Assembly (NCBI RefSeq): GCF_015354245.1
Contig: NZ_JADKYZ010000006.1
Span: 310,001-374,000, forward strand
DNA: 64,000 nt
Source of the DNA: Diaphorobacter caeni
Lineage (GTDB): Bacteria > Pseudomonadota > Gammaproteobacteria > Burkholderiales > Burkholderiaceae_C
Direction: 5' to 3'
Below are positions 16,799-26,283 of the stretch, in pieces (position 1 is the first letter of the stretch; every line of letters starts with the position of its first letter). The notes beneath the pieces are model-generated. The model saw only the letters and a program-made list of their open reading frames with translations. It did no database searches and was not told where the DNA came from. A program made the position numbers and the translations under genes.

Positions 16799-17842
16799 TC
16801 AAGCATCCTGCGAAGGGTCCACTCCGGTGATGAACGACGCCTGGTTCAGGCCGTCGGGCGCCATTTCCTTGAGGATGTCCATGAAATTCATCTCCATGAA
16901 CTTCATCGCGCGGCGGATCAGAAACGGGGCCGGGCTGGTGGGCTCATTGATCTCGAGATAGCGGCTGACCAGTTCGAGCTGACGCACCGCCTCCTTGCGG
17001 GAGTTGATGCCGCCCACGCCCTTGACCGCCGAGCCCGCATGCGTGCCGCCTGCGGGCGCATCGGCGTCTTCCGAAGGGGCTGCGGTGCTTTCTGTCGCCG
17101 CCGACGTACCCTGCGCCAGAAGCGTCGAGATCTTTTGCAGCGGACGCACCAGCATGTTCAGATCGGGCTGGTATTCCGAGCCCATCTGCTCGGCGTAGTG
17201 CTTTTGCAGGGCGTTGATTTCGGCCACGATGCGGTTCGGCAACTCGAGCATCGGAGCGTCGTCCGACTTGCGCACGTCGGCCACGATCTGCTCGAGCTGG
17301 GCATCGGTGATGGTCACGCCGTTGATGTCGAGCGAGCCATATTCCAGAAGGCGCTCGAGGTCCTTGACCGTGAACACGCCGAGATGGCTGTTGAGCACCA
17401 CGCTTTGGCGGATGTCCGAGGTCAGTCCGTCGACGTCGGCGAAGTTGCTCAAGGCGCTGAAGCGGATCTGCGGATCGGCCTCGCCGTCGATTTCGAGCTG
17501 TGGATGCAGCGTCTGCCAGAAATTTTGTGACACTGTGTTCACGCTGGCGATGCCGTAATGCAGGCCAGGCAGCCCGTGCAGCCGGGTGAGCGCGCGCGTG
17601 AGCGGCAGCAGCACGCGCAGGTCGTGCGTCTGCGCGGACAGCTCGCTGGCGAGCTTGAGCATCAGTTGCCAGTCGGGCTCCTTGCCCGCGATCACCGTGT
17701 CGCCGTACTGCTGCTCAGCCGTGGCGATGGCCGCGGTTTCGAGTTCGGCAAACTTGGTGTCGTATTCGGTGTCCCTCCCGGATGGGGCTTCCTCGGAGAT
17801 GGGTGTTGTCCAATCCACACCGATGTTGAAATCTTCCACCAT
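16799..17842 (-). CDS. tssA: T6SS baseplate/cap protein TssA (ImpA N-terminal domain)
   Basis: A 347-residue TssA. The ImpA_N domain covers residues about 10-130, with the family pattern EEAPSGRDTEYDTKFAELE and DLRVLLPLTRALTRLHGLPGL. The C-terminal part is a shorter variable domain with an AARQLE-like helix (RKEAVRQLELVSRYLEINEPTSPAPFLIRRA), typical of short TssA forms. TssA binds the baseplate and the growing tail tip and coordinates sheath polymerisation. The stop is 56 bases before the tagH start, so tssA-tagH-pppA is likely one operon, divergent from tssH. Confidence 0.92.
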   Translation of the reverse strand: MVEDFNIGVDWTTPISEEAPSGRDTEYDTKFAELETAAIATAEQQYGDTVIAGKEPDWQLMLKLASELSAQTHDLRVLLPLTRALTRLHGLPGLHYGIASVNTVSQNFWQTLHPQLEIDGEADPQIRFSALSNFADVDGLTSDIRQSVVLNSHLGVFTVKDLERLLEYGSLDINGVTITDAQLEQIVADVRKSDDAPMLELPNRIVAEINALQKHYAEQMGSEYQPDLNMLVRPLQKISTLLAQGTSAATESTAAPSEDADAPAGGTHAGSAVKGVGGINSRKEAVRQLELVSRYLEINEPTSPAPFLIRRAMKFMEMNFMDILKEMAPDGLNQASFITGVDPSQDA

Positions 17843-18136
17843 TCTCTCCTATCGACTCGACGAGTGTCATTTCTATATGCTATCTTCCATGATAGTGTAT
17901 GTGTGTGAAATCGTGATGATGTAATAGATTGCATTAATGCAACGAGGTTGTACGGGAGGATGACGAAATCCCGGGCAAAGGCCGTTTCCGGTGGCTCGAA
18001 GTGCGCCGGAGCTGTCTCGCTGCACACGATGGCACCGCGCACAGAGCTTTGTGGGAGGGCGGTCTGGCAGTTTGCGCACCGGGTCCGGTCCTTTGGCAGC
18101 GCGCTTCATTTTTGGTCGTGGTCTCTTGAGGTACTG
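17843..18136. promoter_or_regulatory. Divergent tssA/tssH control region with two palindromes
   Basis: A 294-base AT-rich gap between divergent T6SS operons. It contains a perfect 14-base palindrome TTGCATTAATGCAA at 17929-17942 and a second inverted repeat with 5-base arms, CTATC (17880-17884) and GATAG (17891-17895). A smaller pair, ACTCG/CGAGT, lies at 17855-17865, next to the tssA start. The position suits an operator controlling both directions. No gene was recognised in the gap, and promoter boxes could not be set with confidence. Confidence 0.45.
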
Positions 18137-20923
18137 ATGTCTGAAATTAGTCGTAACCATTTGTTTGGCAAGCTCAACACCCAGATGTTCCGGGCCGCCG
18201 AGGCCGCCACGGTGACGTGCAAGCTGCGTGGCAATCCCTACGTGGAACTGGTGCATTGGGTGCATCAGATCGTGCAGGACCAGGACTCGGACTTCCGGCA
18301 GGTGCTCAAGCACTACCAGCTCAATCCGGCGACGCTGGAAAAGGACATCACCGCCGAACTCGACCGCCTGCCGCGCGGCGCGACGGCCATCGTCGATTTC
18401 TCCGAGCACATCGATACCGCCATCGAGCGCGCCTGGATCTACGCGACGCTGCTTTATGGCGACGATGTGATCCGAGGCGGCTATCTGCTGGTGGGTCTGC
18501 TCAAGACCACCAATCTGCGCGCCGTGCTGCACCGCATGTCGCCGGAATTCCGCAAGCTCCAACCCGATGCGGTGGCCGCCGATCTGGTGCAGATCATCAA
18601 GTCCTCGCCCGAGGAAAACCAGCCGGCCAGCGACGGCAGCGGCATGTCGGGCGGCGCGCAGGCCGGTGAGGCCAGCCAGGCCGTGGGCAGCGCCAGCGGC
18701 GCAAAGGGCAGCGCGCTCAAGAAGTATGCGGTGGACCTGACCGAGAAGGCGCGTCAGGGCCAGCTCGATCCGATCACCGGGCGCGACGACGAGATCCGCC
18801 AGATCATCGACATCCTGCTGCGCCGTCGCCAGAACAACCCCTTGCTGACCGGCGAGGCGGGCGTGGGCAAAACGGCGGTGGTGGAAGGCTTTGCAGCGCG
18901 CGTGGTCGCCAACGACGTGCCGCCGCCGCTGCGCGACGTGTCGGTCTACACGCTTGACGTGGGTCTGCTGCAGGCGGGCGCGAGCATGAAGGGTGAGTTC
19001 GAGCAGCGCCTGCGTCAGGTGATCGACGAGGTGCAGGCCAGCCCGGGCAAGATCATTCTGTTCATCGACGAAATCCACACGCTGGTGGGCGCGGGCGGCG
19101 CGCAGGGCACGGGCGACGCGGCCAATCTGCTCAAGCCGGCATTGGCGCGCGGCAACCTGCGCACCATCGGCGCGACGACCTGGGCCGAGTACAAGAAGTA
19201 CATCGAGAAGGACCCGGCGCTCACGCGGCGTTTCCAGACCATTTTGATCAACGAGCCGAGCGAGGACAAGGCGGTGGCGATGCTGCGCGGCGTGACAGCG
19301 CAGATGGAGGCCCACCACAAGGTGCTGATTCTGGACCGCGCCATCGAATCCGCCGTGCAGCTCTCGCACCGCTACATTCCCGCGCGCCAGTTGCCGGACA
19401 AGGCGGTGAGCCTGCTGGACACGGCCTGCGCGCGCGTCTCGCTCACCCAGCATGCGACGCCCGTGCAGGTCGAGGCCATCGAGCGCGAGATGAGTCTGCT
19501 GAACACCGAGCGCGAGATTCTGCTGCGCGAGGAGTCCATCGGCATCGGCCATGCGGATCGGGCGGGCCAGATCGCCAAGCGACTGGACGAACTGACCTCG
19601 CTGCTCAAGGAACATCAGCAGCGCTGGGAGGCCGAGCACGCGCTGGTGCAAAAGGTTTTTGAACTCCGCAAGAAACTCAATCCGCAGGCGGCGCTGGGCA
19701 GCCTGTCGCCTCTGCCGCATCTGCAGGAGAACGAGGCCGCCGCCGAAAGCAGCGCCAACACGGCTGCCGCGGCTCACGCGGTCGAGCAGATTGCTGAAGC
19801 GATCGAGCCCGCACCGGAGTTGAGCGAGGAGGAGCGCCTTGCGCTCAAGAAGGAACTCGAAGCCGCGCAGAGCGAGCTGCAGCAACTGCAGGGCGAGCAT
19901 CCGCTGGTGTTGCCCGCCGTGGATGAACAGGCCGTCGCGACCGTGGTCTCTGAATGGACCGGCATTCCCGTGGGCCGCATGGTCAAGGACGAGATCGCCG
20001 CCGTGCTGCGTCTGGCCGACACGCTGGGCAAGCGCGTGATCGGACAGGACCACAGCCTGAACACCATCGCCCAGCGCATCCAGATATCGCGAGCGCAGGT
20101 AGAGGATGCATCCAAGCCCATCGGCGTGTTCATGCTGGTCGGCCCGAGCGGCGTCGGCAAGACCGAGACCGCACTGGCTCTGGCCGAGTCGCTCTACGGC
20201 GGTGAGCAGAATCTCATCACCATCAACATGAGCGAGTTCCAGGAGGCGCACACGGTCTCGACCCTGAAGGGCGCGCCTCCGGGCTATGTGGGCTATGGCG
20301 AGGGCGGCGTGCTGACCGAGGCCGTGCGCCGCAAGCCCTATAGCGTGGTGCTGCTCGACGAGGTGGAAAAGGCCCACCCGGACGTGCACGAGATTTTCTT
20401 CCAAGTGTTCGACAAGGGCTTCATGGAAGATGGCGAAGGGCGGCTCATCGACTTCAAGAACACGGTGATCATCCTGACGTCGAACGTCGGCACCGATCTC
20501 ATCATGAGCATGTGCAGCGACCCCGATCTGCTGCCCGATTCGGCCTCGCTCGCCACGTCGATGCGCGAGCCGCTGCTCAAGGTGTTCCCGGCCGCGTTCC
20601 TCGGCCGCCTCACCGTCGTGCCGTACTACCCGCTCGCTCCCGACATGCTGGCGCGCATCGTCGCGCTCAAGCTCGGCCACATCCAGCGCCGCGTGTCGGA
20701 CAACCACCAGATCACCTTCGAGTGGGACAAGCCGGCGGTGGATGCGATCATGTCGCGAGCGACCGACATCGAATCGGGCGGCCGCATGGTCGACGCGATT
20801 TTGTCCAACCACGTGCTCGCGGGCATCAGCCGCGAGATCCTGCATCGCACGATGAACGGCGAGCCGCTGCATTCGGTGAAGCTCACAGCCAATGACAAGG
20901 ACCTGACGCTTGAATTCGCATGA
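18137..20923 (+). CDS. tssH: T6SS sheath-disassembly AAA+ ATPase ClpV
   Basis: A 928-residue Clp-family ATPase, started at ATG 18137. It has the ClpV N-domain (residues about 1-155), first AAA module with Walker A at 239-246 (GEAGVGKT) and Walker B ILFIDEIH, a middle coiled-coil region about 470-600, and a second AAA module with [11 protein letters not shown] and [13 protein letters not shown]. It lacks the ClpB-type N-terminus and groups with ClpV by the [11 protein letters not shown] start. ClpV extracts contracted TssB/TssC sheath subunits for recycling. No tssB or tssC lies nearby, so the rest of the T6SS must be elsewhere on the chromosome. Confidence 0.94.
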   Translation: MSEISRNHLFGKLNTQMFRAAEAATVTCKLRGNPYVELVHWVHQIVQDQDSDFRQVLKHYQLNPATLEKDITAELDRLPRGATAIVDFSEHIDTAIERAWIYATLLYGDDVIRGGYLLVGLLKTTNLRAVLHRMSPEFRKLQPDAVAADLVQIIKSSPEENQPASDGSGMSGGAQAGEASQAVGSASGAKGSALKKYAVDLTEKARQGQLDPITGRDDEIRQIIDILLRRRQNNPLLTGEAGVGKTAVVEGFAARVVANDVPPPLRDVSVYTLDVGLLQAGASMKGEFEQRLRQVIDEVQASPGKIILFIDEIHTLVGAGGAQGTGDAANLLKPALARGNLRTIGATTWAEYKKYIEKDPALTRRFQTILINEPSEDKAVAMLRGVTAQMEAHHKVLILDRAIESAVQLSHRYIPARQLPDKAVSLLDTACARVSLTQHATPVQVEAIEREMSLLNTEREILLREESIGIGHADRAGQIAKRLDELTSLLKEHQQRWEAEHALVQKVFELRKKLNPQAALGSLSPLPHLQENEAAAESSANTAAAAHAVEQIAEAIEPAPELSEEERLALKKELEAAQSELQQLQGEHPLVLPAVDEQAVATVVSEWTGIPVGRMVKDEIAAVLRLADTLGKRVIGQDHSLNTIAQRIQISRAQVEDASKPIGVFMLVGPSGVGKTETALALAESLYGGEQNLITINMSEFQEAHTVSTLKGAPPGYVGYGEGGVLTEAVRRKPYSVVLLDEVEKAHPDVHEIFFQVFDKGFMEDGEGRLIDFKNTVIILTSNVGTDLIMSMCSDPDLLPDSASLATSMREPLLKVFPAAFLGRLTVVPYYPLAPDMLARIVALKLGHIQRRVSDNHQITFEWDKPAVDAIMSRATDIESGGRMVDAILSNHVLAGISREILHRTMNGEPLHSVKLTANDKDLTLEFA

Positions 20924-20976
20924 GAGCCTGTTGACGATTTCTGCGCGAACAAGCATGAACTCAAAGGAGTGACGCC

Positions 20977-21699
20977 ATGACGGTATTGATCGTTCCGGGA
21001 GCCGTGGGCAACACCAGTTCGCAGCGTGAGTGGTTCCACAGCGCGTTTGCGCATGGCTGCTCGGCGGACGTGCAATCGTGCGTGCCTACCGGTGCGCTGA
21101 ACGTGCTCGCGCTCAATGCCGCAACGCCCGCAGCCACGCAGGCGGAGGCGCAGGCGGCCGCTCCGGCGGTGGCCCAAAGCCGGCTGAGCGGGGCGGCATG
21201 GGTGGCGGAGTTCCCCACCAGCACCTCGACGGAAGACCTGACCGCGGGCTTTCGCGACGCCGTCAACTCCTTCATCGCGGCGATCAATGCCGCGGGCGGC
21301 AGCGTCAGCATCTCGGCGACCTATCGGCCGCTCGAGAGAGCCTATCTCATGCACTACGCGTGGGACATCGCCAAGGGCACGATACAGCCGGACAAGGTGC
21401 CTGCCTACACCGGGGTGGACATCGAATGGGACCACGGTGACAAAACGAAGTCGGTCAACGCCGCGAAGGCGATGGTGTCGGCCTACGGCATCGTGCATCG
21501 CCCGTCGCTGACCACCAATCATGCAGGGCGCACAGCCATCGACATGAACATCAACGGCATGATCGGCAAGACGATCGTGGACGGCGCGAGCAAGAAGGTG
21601 ACGATCAAGAAGGCCTCGGACCTGCACACGGTGGGCGCCAGTTACGGCGTGCACAAGCTGGTGAGCGATCCACCGCACTGGTCTGCGGATGGGCACTGA
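20977..21699 (+). CDS. M15-like (D,D-carboxypeptidase fold) peptidoglycan hydrolase, candidate T6SS effector
   Basis: A 240-residue protein with no signal peptide and a strong ribosome site (AAAGGAG, 7 bases before ATG). Residues about 70-240 resemble M15/VanX-type zinc peptidases: an arginine in SATYRPLERAYLMH (R117) in the usual substrate-side position, H182 and D189 in NHAGRTAIDM matching the HxxxxAxD zinc pattern, and a third ligand H234 in DPPHWS. The first ~70 residues are alanine-rich and of unknown use. It lies 53 bases after tssH on the same strand and is followed by a secreted protein gene, the usual arrangement of a T6SS effector with its immunity gene. Fold assignment is good; effector role is inference. 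Confidence 0.7.
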   Translation: MTVLIVPGAVGNTSSQREWFHSAFAHGCSADVQSCVPTGALNVLALNAATPAATQAEAQAAAPAVAQSRLSGAAWVAEFPTSTSTEDLTAGFRDAVNSFIAAINAAGGSVSISATYRPLERAYLMHYAWDIAKGTIQPDKVPAYTGVDIEWDHGDKTKSVNAAKAMVSAYGIVHRPSLTTNHAGRTAIDMNINGMIGKTIVDGASKKVTIKKASDLHTVGASYGVHKLVSDPPHWSADGH

Positions 21700-21700
21700 C

Positions 21701-22273
21701 ATGCGGTTCACATCGCGCCGGTGGGGCGCTTGCATCGCGGCGCTCGGGCTGGTCTCGATATCGGCGTCGATGTCGGCCTCGGCGCAGGTCGTTCCCGGCA
21801 TCGTGTCGGTGAGCGAGGACGGCGCGGCGCAGCTGCATTTCACCAAGCCCCTGCCGCCCGATCAGCCGGTTTTCATTCAGCTGCCCGCCGGAAAGAAGGG
21901 GCAATTCAAATGCTGCGTGAAAGTCGACCGTGACGAACTCACCGAGCTGCCCCAGCCGTCCGAGAGCATCTCGGGCGGTTGCGGCGACGCGCCGGTCGGC
22001 TATGCGCTCAAGCATCGCCTGAAGGGCAAGTTCGAAGTCGGCTACGACGCCATCGCCGTCTCGGCGAAGCAGGCGTCGGCCACGGGGCCTTATGCACTCA
22101 AGGCCAGTACTGGTCGCACCGCCATGCGCGCGCATCTGTGCTACGGCACGGAAGGCGTCAACCTGATCGCCAAGTCCGGGCGCAAGGCGCAGACGCTGTA
22201 CCGCTCGTTCGGCTACGAGGCCGAGGTCAGGCCGCAATGCAACGCGGCCGATCTGAAGGACCTGGGCGGTTGA
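21701..22273 (+). CDS. Secreted cysteine-rich protein, candidate immunity partner of the upstream hydrolase
   Basis: A 190-residue protein of no family that I recognise. The start is taken at ATG 21701, which gives a clean signal peptide (basic RFTSRRW, hydrophobic core, SASA cleavage near residue 28); an ATG 12 bases earlier overlaps the hydrolase stop. The mature protein has five cysteines (CC in QFKCC, GGC, HLCYG, PQC), suggesting disulfides and a periplasmic location. One base separates it from the upstream stop, implying coupled translation. A periplasmic partner encoded directly after a leaderless peptidoglycan hydrolase fits an immunity protein; this is not proven. Confidence 0.6.
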   Translation: MRFTSRRWGACIAALGLVSISASMSASAQVVPGIVSVSEDGAAQLHFTKPLPPDQPVFIQLPAGKKGQFKCCVKVDRDELTELPQPSESISGGCGDAPVGYALKHRLKGKFEVGYDAIAVSAKQASATGPYALKASTGRTAMRAHLCYGTEGVNLIAKSGRKAQTLYRSFGYEAEVRPQCNAADLKDLGG

Positions 22274-22296
22274 ATGGTGGGATGGTCAGGTGATGG

Positions 22297-23217
22297 TCAG
22301 ATATCCGCGAGCAGCTCGTAGGGTAGCGGCTGCAACTGCAGCGCCGGACCGCTGACCGAGCCCGCGTGCAGCGGCTCCTGTGCGGAGGCGATCTGCAGCG
22401 ACACCAGCGCGTCCAGTCCGCCATTCGGCGACGAGGCCACCTGAACCACGGTACCCACGGGCTGCTCGGCATCTCCTGCGTTGAACACCTCGGTGCCGAT
22501 GGCCAGTTCGCTGGCGTCCACATGCGCGAGATAGGTGCGGCGCTTGAGCGTTCCCCGGAACTGGCTGCGGGCAACGATTTCCTGGCCGGGGTAGCAGCCC
22601 TTCTTGAAGTTCACGCCGCCGACCGACTCGTAGTTCACCATCTGCGGCACGAAGGCTTCGAACACCGGCTGGGTGAGCGTGGCGACGCCACTGCGCACCT
22701 CGCTCAAACTCCAGAGTTCGAGACTGAGCGGCTGGCCTTGGGGCGCTGACGAACCGGCGGGCGCGACCTGCAGCGCGCGCGGCTGGCCATCGGCGGGGTA
22801 GAGCTGGACGACGCTGGCGTCGCCTTGCGTGGACACGGTCCATGGCGCGGCATTGGCCGGGGCGGCGTTGCCAGCCAATCCGTAAATGGTGAAATCATTC
22901 GTCGCGTCGCTGAGCTTGGCTTTGGCACGCAGCACGAACATCGACAGGCGCTTCAAGGTCTGGGGCAGCAGATCGCGCGAGCAGATCAGCAGGATCTCGT
23001 CGGCCGAGCGCTTGATGCCGATGAAGCTGGCCTGCATGCGGCCCTTGGCGTTGAGAAAGGCGGCCAGACGCGCCTCGCCGGGCTTTTGCAGCGCGAAGTC
23101 CTGCGTCAGCTGACCGTGGATGAAACTGGCCGCGTCGTCGCCGATCACGCCAATCACGCCGAGATGTTCTAAGGGGGGTGTAACGCCGTCGAAAGGCACT
23201 GACGCAGTGTGGTTCAT
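22297..23217 (-). CDS. ygfZ: YgfZ/GcvT-like folate-binding protein, iron-sulfur cluster repair
   Basis: A 306-residue protein when started at ATG 23217; an upstream in-frame ATG at 23247 is also open and neither has a good ribosome site. The YgfZ signature KGCYPGQE with the redox-active cysteine is present in NFKKGCYPGQEIVAR, and the N-terminal GcvT-like fold is seen in ASFIHGQLTQDF. YgfZ proteins bind tetrahydrofolate and support assembly or repair of certain Fe-S enzymes, in the cytoplasm. It is divergent from mltG with only 45 bases between starts. Confidence 0.92.
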   Translation of the reverse strand: MNHTASVPFDGVTPPLEHLGVIGVIGDDAASFIHGQLTQDFALQKPGEARLAAFLNAKGRMQASFIGIKRSADEILLICSRDLLPQTLKRLSMFVLRAKAKLSDATNDFTIYGLAGNAAPANAAPWTVSTQGDASVVQLYPADGQPRALQVAPAGSSAPQGQPLSLELWSLSEVRSGVATLTQPVFEAFVPQMVNYESVGGVNFKKGCYPGQEIVARSQFRGTLKRRTYLAHVDASELAIGTEVFNAGDAEQPVGTVVQVASSPNGGLDALVSLQIASAQEPLHAGSVSGPALQLQPLPYELLADI

Positions 23218-23262
23218 GGGTGAATTATGATGCCCCGTTCCATTCATTGAGTTGGTAGGGTT

Positions 23263-24264
23263 GTGCGTCGAATCTTCGTTTTATTGATGCTGTTGGCGTT
23301 GGCTGCTGCGGGCGCGGCTTATTGGTGGCTGCACGCGCCGTTGACGCTGCGCGCCAGCGACACGCCCGGCGAGGCGCTGGAGCTGGAGATCGAACCCGGC
23401 ACCACGCCGCGCGGCGTGGCGAACGCGGCCGTGAAGGCCGGTGTCCAGACCGACGCCCGCCTGCTGTACTACTGGTTCCGCCTGTCGGGGCAGGACCGCC
23501 AGATCAAGGCCGGCAACTACGAAATTCCAACCGGGACAACGCCTTACGAGCTGCTGCAGAAACTCGCGCGCGGCGAGTCGACGCTGCGCGCTGTGACCGT
23601 GGTGGAAGGCTGGACCTTCAAGCAGATGCGCGGCGCGCTCGCCAAGGCCGATGCGCTCAAGCAGGACACGGCGGCCATGTCGAACGAGGACATCATGCGG
23701 GCGCTGGGCCGCGAAGGCGTGGCGGCGGAAGGGCGTTTCTTTCCGGACACCTATGCCTACGCCAAGGGCAGCAGCGATCTGGCCGTGCTCAAGCGCGCCA
23801 TGCATGCGATGGACCGTCGCCTTGAAGCCGCGTGGTCGCAGCGCGAGTCGGACACGCCGCTCAAATCGGCCGATCAGGCTCTGGTGCTGGCCAGCATCGT
23901 GGAAAAGGAAACCGGCAGCGCCCAGGACCGCGCCGAGATCGCGGGCGTGTTCACCAACCGCCTGCGCATCGGCATGCTGCTGCAGACCGACCCGACCGTC
24001 ATCTACGGCATGGGCGACAAGTTTGACGGAAATCTGCGCAAGCGGGACCTGCAGACCGACACCCCATGGAACACCTACACGCGTGGGGGGCTGCCGCCCA
24101 CTGCCATTTCGCTGCCCGGCAAGGCGGCTCTGCTGGCCGCCGTGCAGCCTGCGCGGACCAAGGCGCTGTACTTTGTCGCCAAGGGGGATGGGTCCAGCCA
24201 TTTCAGCGCCACCCTCGACGAGCACAACCGAGCCGTCAATCGATATCAACGCGGGCAGCGTTGA
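23263..24264 (+). CDS. mltG: Endolytic peptidoglycan transglycosylase MltG (YceG)
   Basis: A 333-residue inner-membrane enzyme beginning at GTG 23263, with GGTAGGG just upstream. Residues 4-22 form a single membrane anchor; the LysM-like region (EIEPGTTPRGVANAAVKAG) is followed by the catalytic YceG domain with EGRFFPDTY and the catalytic glutamate E214 in SIVEKETG. It cleaves nascent glycan strands and sets chain length. It leads the conserved order mltG-tmk-holB-pilZ-tatD known from Pseudomonas and Burkholderiales, here separated from tmk by a gap holding a structured repeat. Confidence 0.95.
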   Translation: MRRIFVLLMLLALAAAGAAYWWLHAPLTLRASDTPGEALELEIEPGTTPRGVANAAVKAGVQTDARLLYYWFRLSGQDRQIKAGNYEIPTGTTPYELLQKLARGESTLRAVTVVEGWTFKQMRGALAKADALKQDTAAMSNEDIMRALGREGVAAEGRFFPDTYAYAKGSSDLAVLKRAMHAMDRRLEAAWSQRESDTPLKSADQALVLASIVEKETGSAQDRAEIAGVFTNRLRIGMLLQTDPTVIYGMGDKFDGNLRKRDLQTDTPWNTYTRGGLPPTAISLPGKAALLAAVQPARTKALYFVAKGDGSSHFSATLDEHNRAVNRYQRGQR

Positions 24265-24582
24265 GTTTCTTGGTTCATCTTTGTGTGAACCTGCCTTTTC
24301 TTGATCTTTAGAATGGGCGGAGTTTGGGGCTTGCGCTGCCTTGGCGGCAGCGATTGGTCATTCGTTTGGAGGCGCCGATAAAGGCTTTCATGCGTTGTTG
24401 CGAAGCCTTGCCGTACGCTTGTACTGTCTGCGGCTTCGACGCCTAGCCTGAAAGCCTTTCTCGGCGTTGTGGTGGATGGTTCCGGCGCTCTGTGGCTTCG
24501 TTGGCCCGCTGCGGTTGAAGTCCGTATTGGGGCTTCTTGGGACTGGTATTGATTTCATGTTTGATTTGAAGAAGAACGAAAA
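24265..24582. other. mltG-tmk gap with no gene
   Basis: A 318-base gap. Its middle is the 94-base nested inverted repeat listed separately. The rest carries no coding frame that looks real. The last 30 bases before tmk are A-rich (GAAGAAGAACGAAAA), acting as the tmk ribosome-binding region. Confidence 0.6.
24373..24466. repeat. 94-base structured element with 18-base terminal inverted repeats
   Basis: The ends are CGCCGATAAAGGCTTTCA (24373-24390) and TGAAAGCCTTTCTCGGCG (24449-24466), matching at 17 of 18 positions when one is reverse-complemented. Inside is a second inverted pair, CGAAGCC (24401-24407) and GGCTTCG (24432-24438), around a core with GTAC-GCTT-GTAC. The transcript could fold into one long hairpin. 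It looks like a REP/BIME- or MITE-type interspersed repeat and could also work as a terminator between mltG and tmk. I noticed no second copy in the window. Confidence 0.65.
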
Positions 24583-25242
24583 ATGAGCCAAGGTCTGTTC
24601 ATTTCCTTTGAAGGCATCGACGGTGCGGGCAAGTCCTCGCACATTGATGCGCTGGCTCAGGCGTTTCGGGATGCGGGCCGTGTGGTCACGCTCACGCGGG
24701 AGCCGGGGGGAACGCCGCTGGCCGAGAAGCTGCGCGAGATGCTGTTGCACGAGGCCATGGATCCTTTGACCGAGGCGCTCTTGGCGTTTGCGGGGCGGCG
24801 CGACCATTTGCGGCTGGTGATCGAGCCTGCGCTGGCGCGCGGCGAGGTGGTGCTGTGTGACCGCTTCACCGATGCGACCTTTGCCTACCAGGGGGCCGGG
24901 CGGGGCTTTGACCGGAAGGTGCTGTCTTATCTGGAGGCGCTGGTGCAGACGGGCCTCGCGCCCGATGCGGCGCTGTTGCGCAATCCCGATGTGACGATCT
25001 GGTTTGACGTGCCGCCCAAGGTGGCGGCCGAGCGGCTCGCGGCGGCGCGGGCACCGGATCGGTTTGAGGCGCAGCCGGAGGCATTTTTCGAGCGTGTCGC
25101 GCAGGGCTATGCCGACCGCGCAGCGGGCGATCCGGCTCGGTTTGCGCGGATCGATTCGTCGCAGGACCGCGCAAGCGTTGCCCGGCAGGTGATGGCGGCG
25201 ATGGCGGCACGCGGACTGTTGAAGGCGGGAGAGGGCGCATGA
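24583..25242 (+). CDS. tmk: Thymidylate kinase
   Basis: A 219-residue dTMP kinase of usual length that makes dTDP for DNA synthesis. The P-loop is [11 protein letters not shown] at residues 6-16, followed by the DR(Y/F) motif in [20 protein letters not shown] and the dTMP-binding [14 protein letters not shown]. The lid region is rich in arginine and alanine. Its stop overlaps the holB start as ATGA (25239-25242). Confidence 0.97.
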   Translation: MSQGLFISFEGIDGAGKSSHIDALAQAFRDAGRVVTLTREPGGTPLAEKLREMLLHEAMDPLTEALLAFAGRRDHLRLVIEPALARGEVVLCDRFTDATFAYQGAGRGFDRKVLSYLEALVQTGLAPDAALLRNPDVTIWFDVPPKVAAERLAAARAPDRFEAQPEAFFERVAQGYADRAAGDPARFARIDSSQDRASVARQVMAAMAARGLLKAGEGA

Positions 25243-26255
25243 GCGAGAACGTCGTCACCCCTCATGTGGTCGCGCCCTGGATCGCCACGCAGCGCGATGC
25301 CCTGCTGGCCCAGCGCGGCCATGCCTGGCTGCTGCAGGGTCCTTCAGGCATGGGTCAGTTCAGTCTGGCGCTGGACATGGTGCGTGCCTGGCTTTGCGAC
25401 GCGCCCACCGCACACGGTGCCTGCGGCCAGTGCCAGAGTTGCCACGGCATCGATGTGCACGTGCATGCCGACCTGTGCGTGCTCATGCCCGAGACGCAGA
25501 TGATGGCGCTCGGCTGGCCGTTGCCCGAGAAGGCGCAGAGCGAGATTGATGACAAGAAGCGCAAGCCGAGCCGCGAGATCCGCGTCGAGGCGATGCGCGA
25601 TGCCGTCGAGTTCTCGCAGCGCACGGCGGCGCGTGGACGCGGCAAGGCGGTGCTGGTCTATCCGGCCGAACAGATGAACCATGTGACGGCCAATGCCTTG
25701 CTCAAGACGCTGGAGGAGCCGCCCGGAGACGTGCGTTTCGTGCTTGCGACCGAGGCGGCGCATGAACTGCTGCCGACCATCCGCAGTCGCTGCATGGGCC
25801 ACACCATGCAGTGGCCGGCCGAGGCGGAAATGCTGACCTGGCTGCAGACGCAGGGCATCGCCGCCGACACGGCGCAGTCGCTGTTGCGTGCAAGCGGAGG
25901 GCGACCCGAGGACGCGCTGGCGCTGGCCAAGTCTGGGCGCAGCCCGCAGGCATGGAGTCTGTTTCCCAAGGCGGTGGCGCGCGGTGATGTGTCCGCCGTC
26001 TCTGACTGGAGTCCGGCGCAGGCCATCGAGGCGCTGCAGAAGCTCTGCCACGATCTGCTGTCGGTGCAGGCGGGGGCCGAGCCGCGCTATTTTGCGCTGG
26101 CGGATCTGCCTCGTGCACCGGCCATGCTGCCGCTCACGCGTTGGGCGAAGACACTTTCGCAACAGGCGCGCACGGCGGACCACCCGTTCAACGGGGGGCT
26201 GATGCTCGAAGCACTTGTCGCGCAGGCGAAAAACGCCATAAACTCGAAGGCCTGA
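25239..26255 (+). CDS. holB: DNA polymerase III delta' subunit
   Basis: A 338-residue clamp-loader subunit. It has the AAA-like module with [18 protein letters not shown] in place of a working P-loop lysine pattern, the four-cysteine zinc module (CGQCQSCHG, residues about 60-69 with an earlier Cys), and the SRC region ([12 protein letters not shown]) conserved in delta'. The delta' subunit does not hydrolyse ATP, so the degenerate P-loop is expected. Translation is coupled to tmk by a 4-base overlap. It works in the cytoplasm to load the sliding clamp. Confidence 0.95.
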   Translation: MSENVVTPHVVAPWIATQRDALLAQRGHAWLLQGPSGMGQFSLALDMVRAWLCDAPTAHGACGQCQSCHGIDVHVHADLCVLMPETQMMALGWPLPEKAQSEIDDKKRKPSREIRVEAMRDAVEFSQRTAARGRGKAVLVYPAEQMNHVTANALLKTLEEPPGDVRFVLATEAAHELLPTIRSRCMGHTMQWPAEAEMLTWLQTQGIAADTAQSLLRASGGRPEDALALAKSGRSPQAWSLFPKAVARGDVSAVSDWSPAQAIEALQKLCHDLLSVQAGAEPRYFALADLPRAPAMLPLTRWAKTLSQQARTADHPFNGGLMLEALVAQAKNAINSKA

Positions 26256-26283
26256 ACAAGGCGTTACATACCTGACACCCGAT

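Noticed and set aside
17873-20956. 1027-residue minus-strand frame
   Set aside because: Antisense to clpV, with no recognisable domain.
25239-26255. Degenerate P-loop in holB as a sign of a pseudogene
   Set aside because: The delta' subunit normally lacks ATPase activity, so this is expected.
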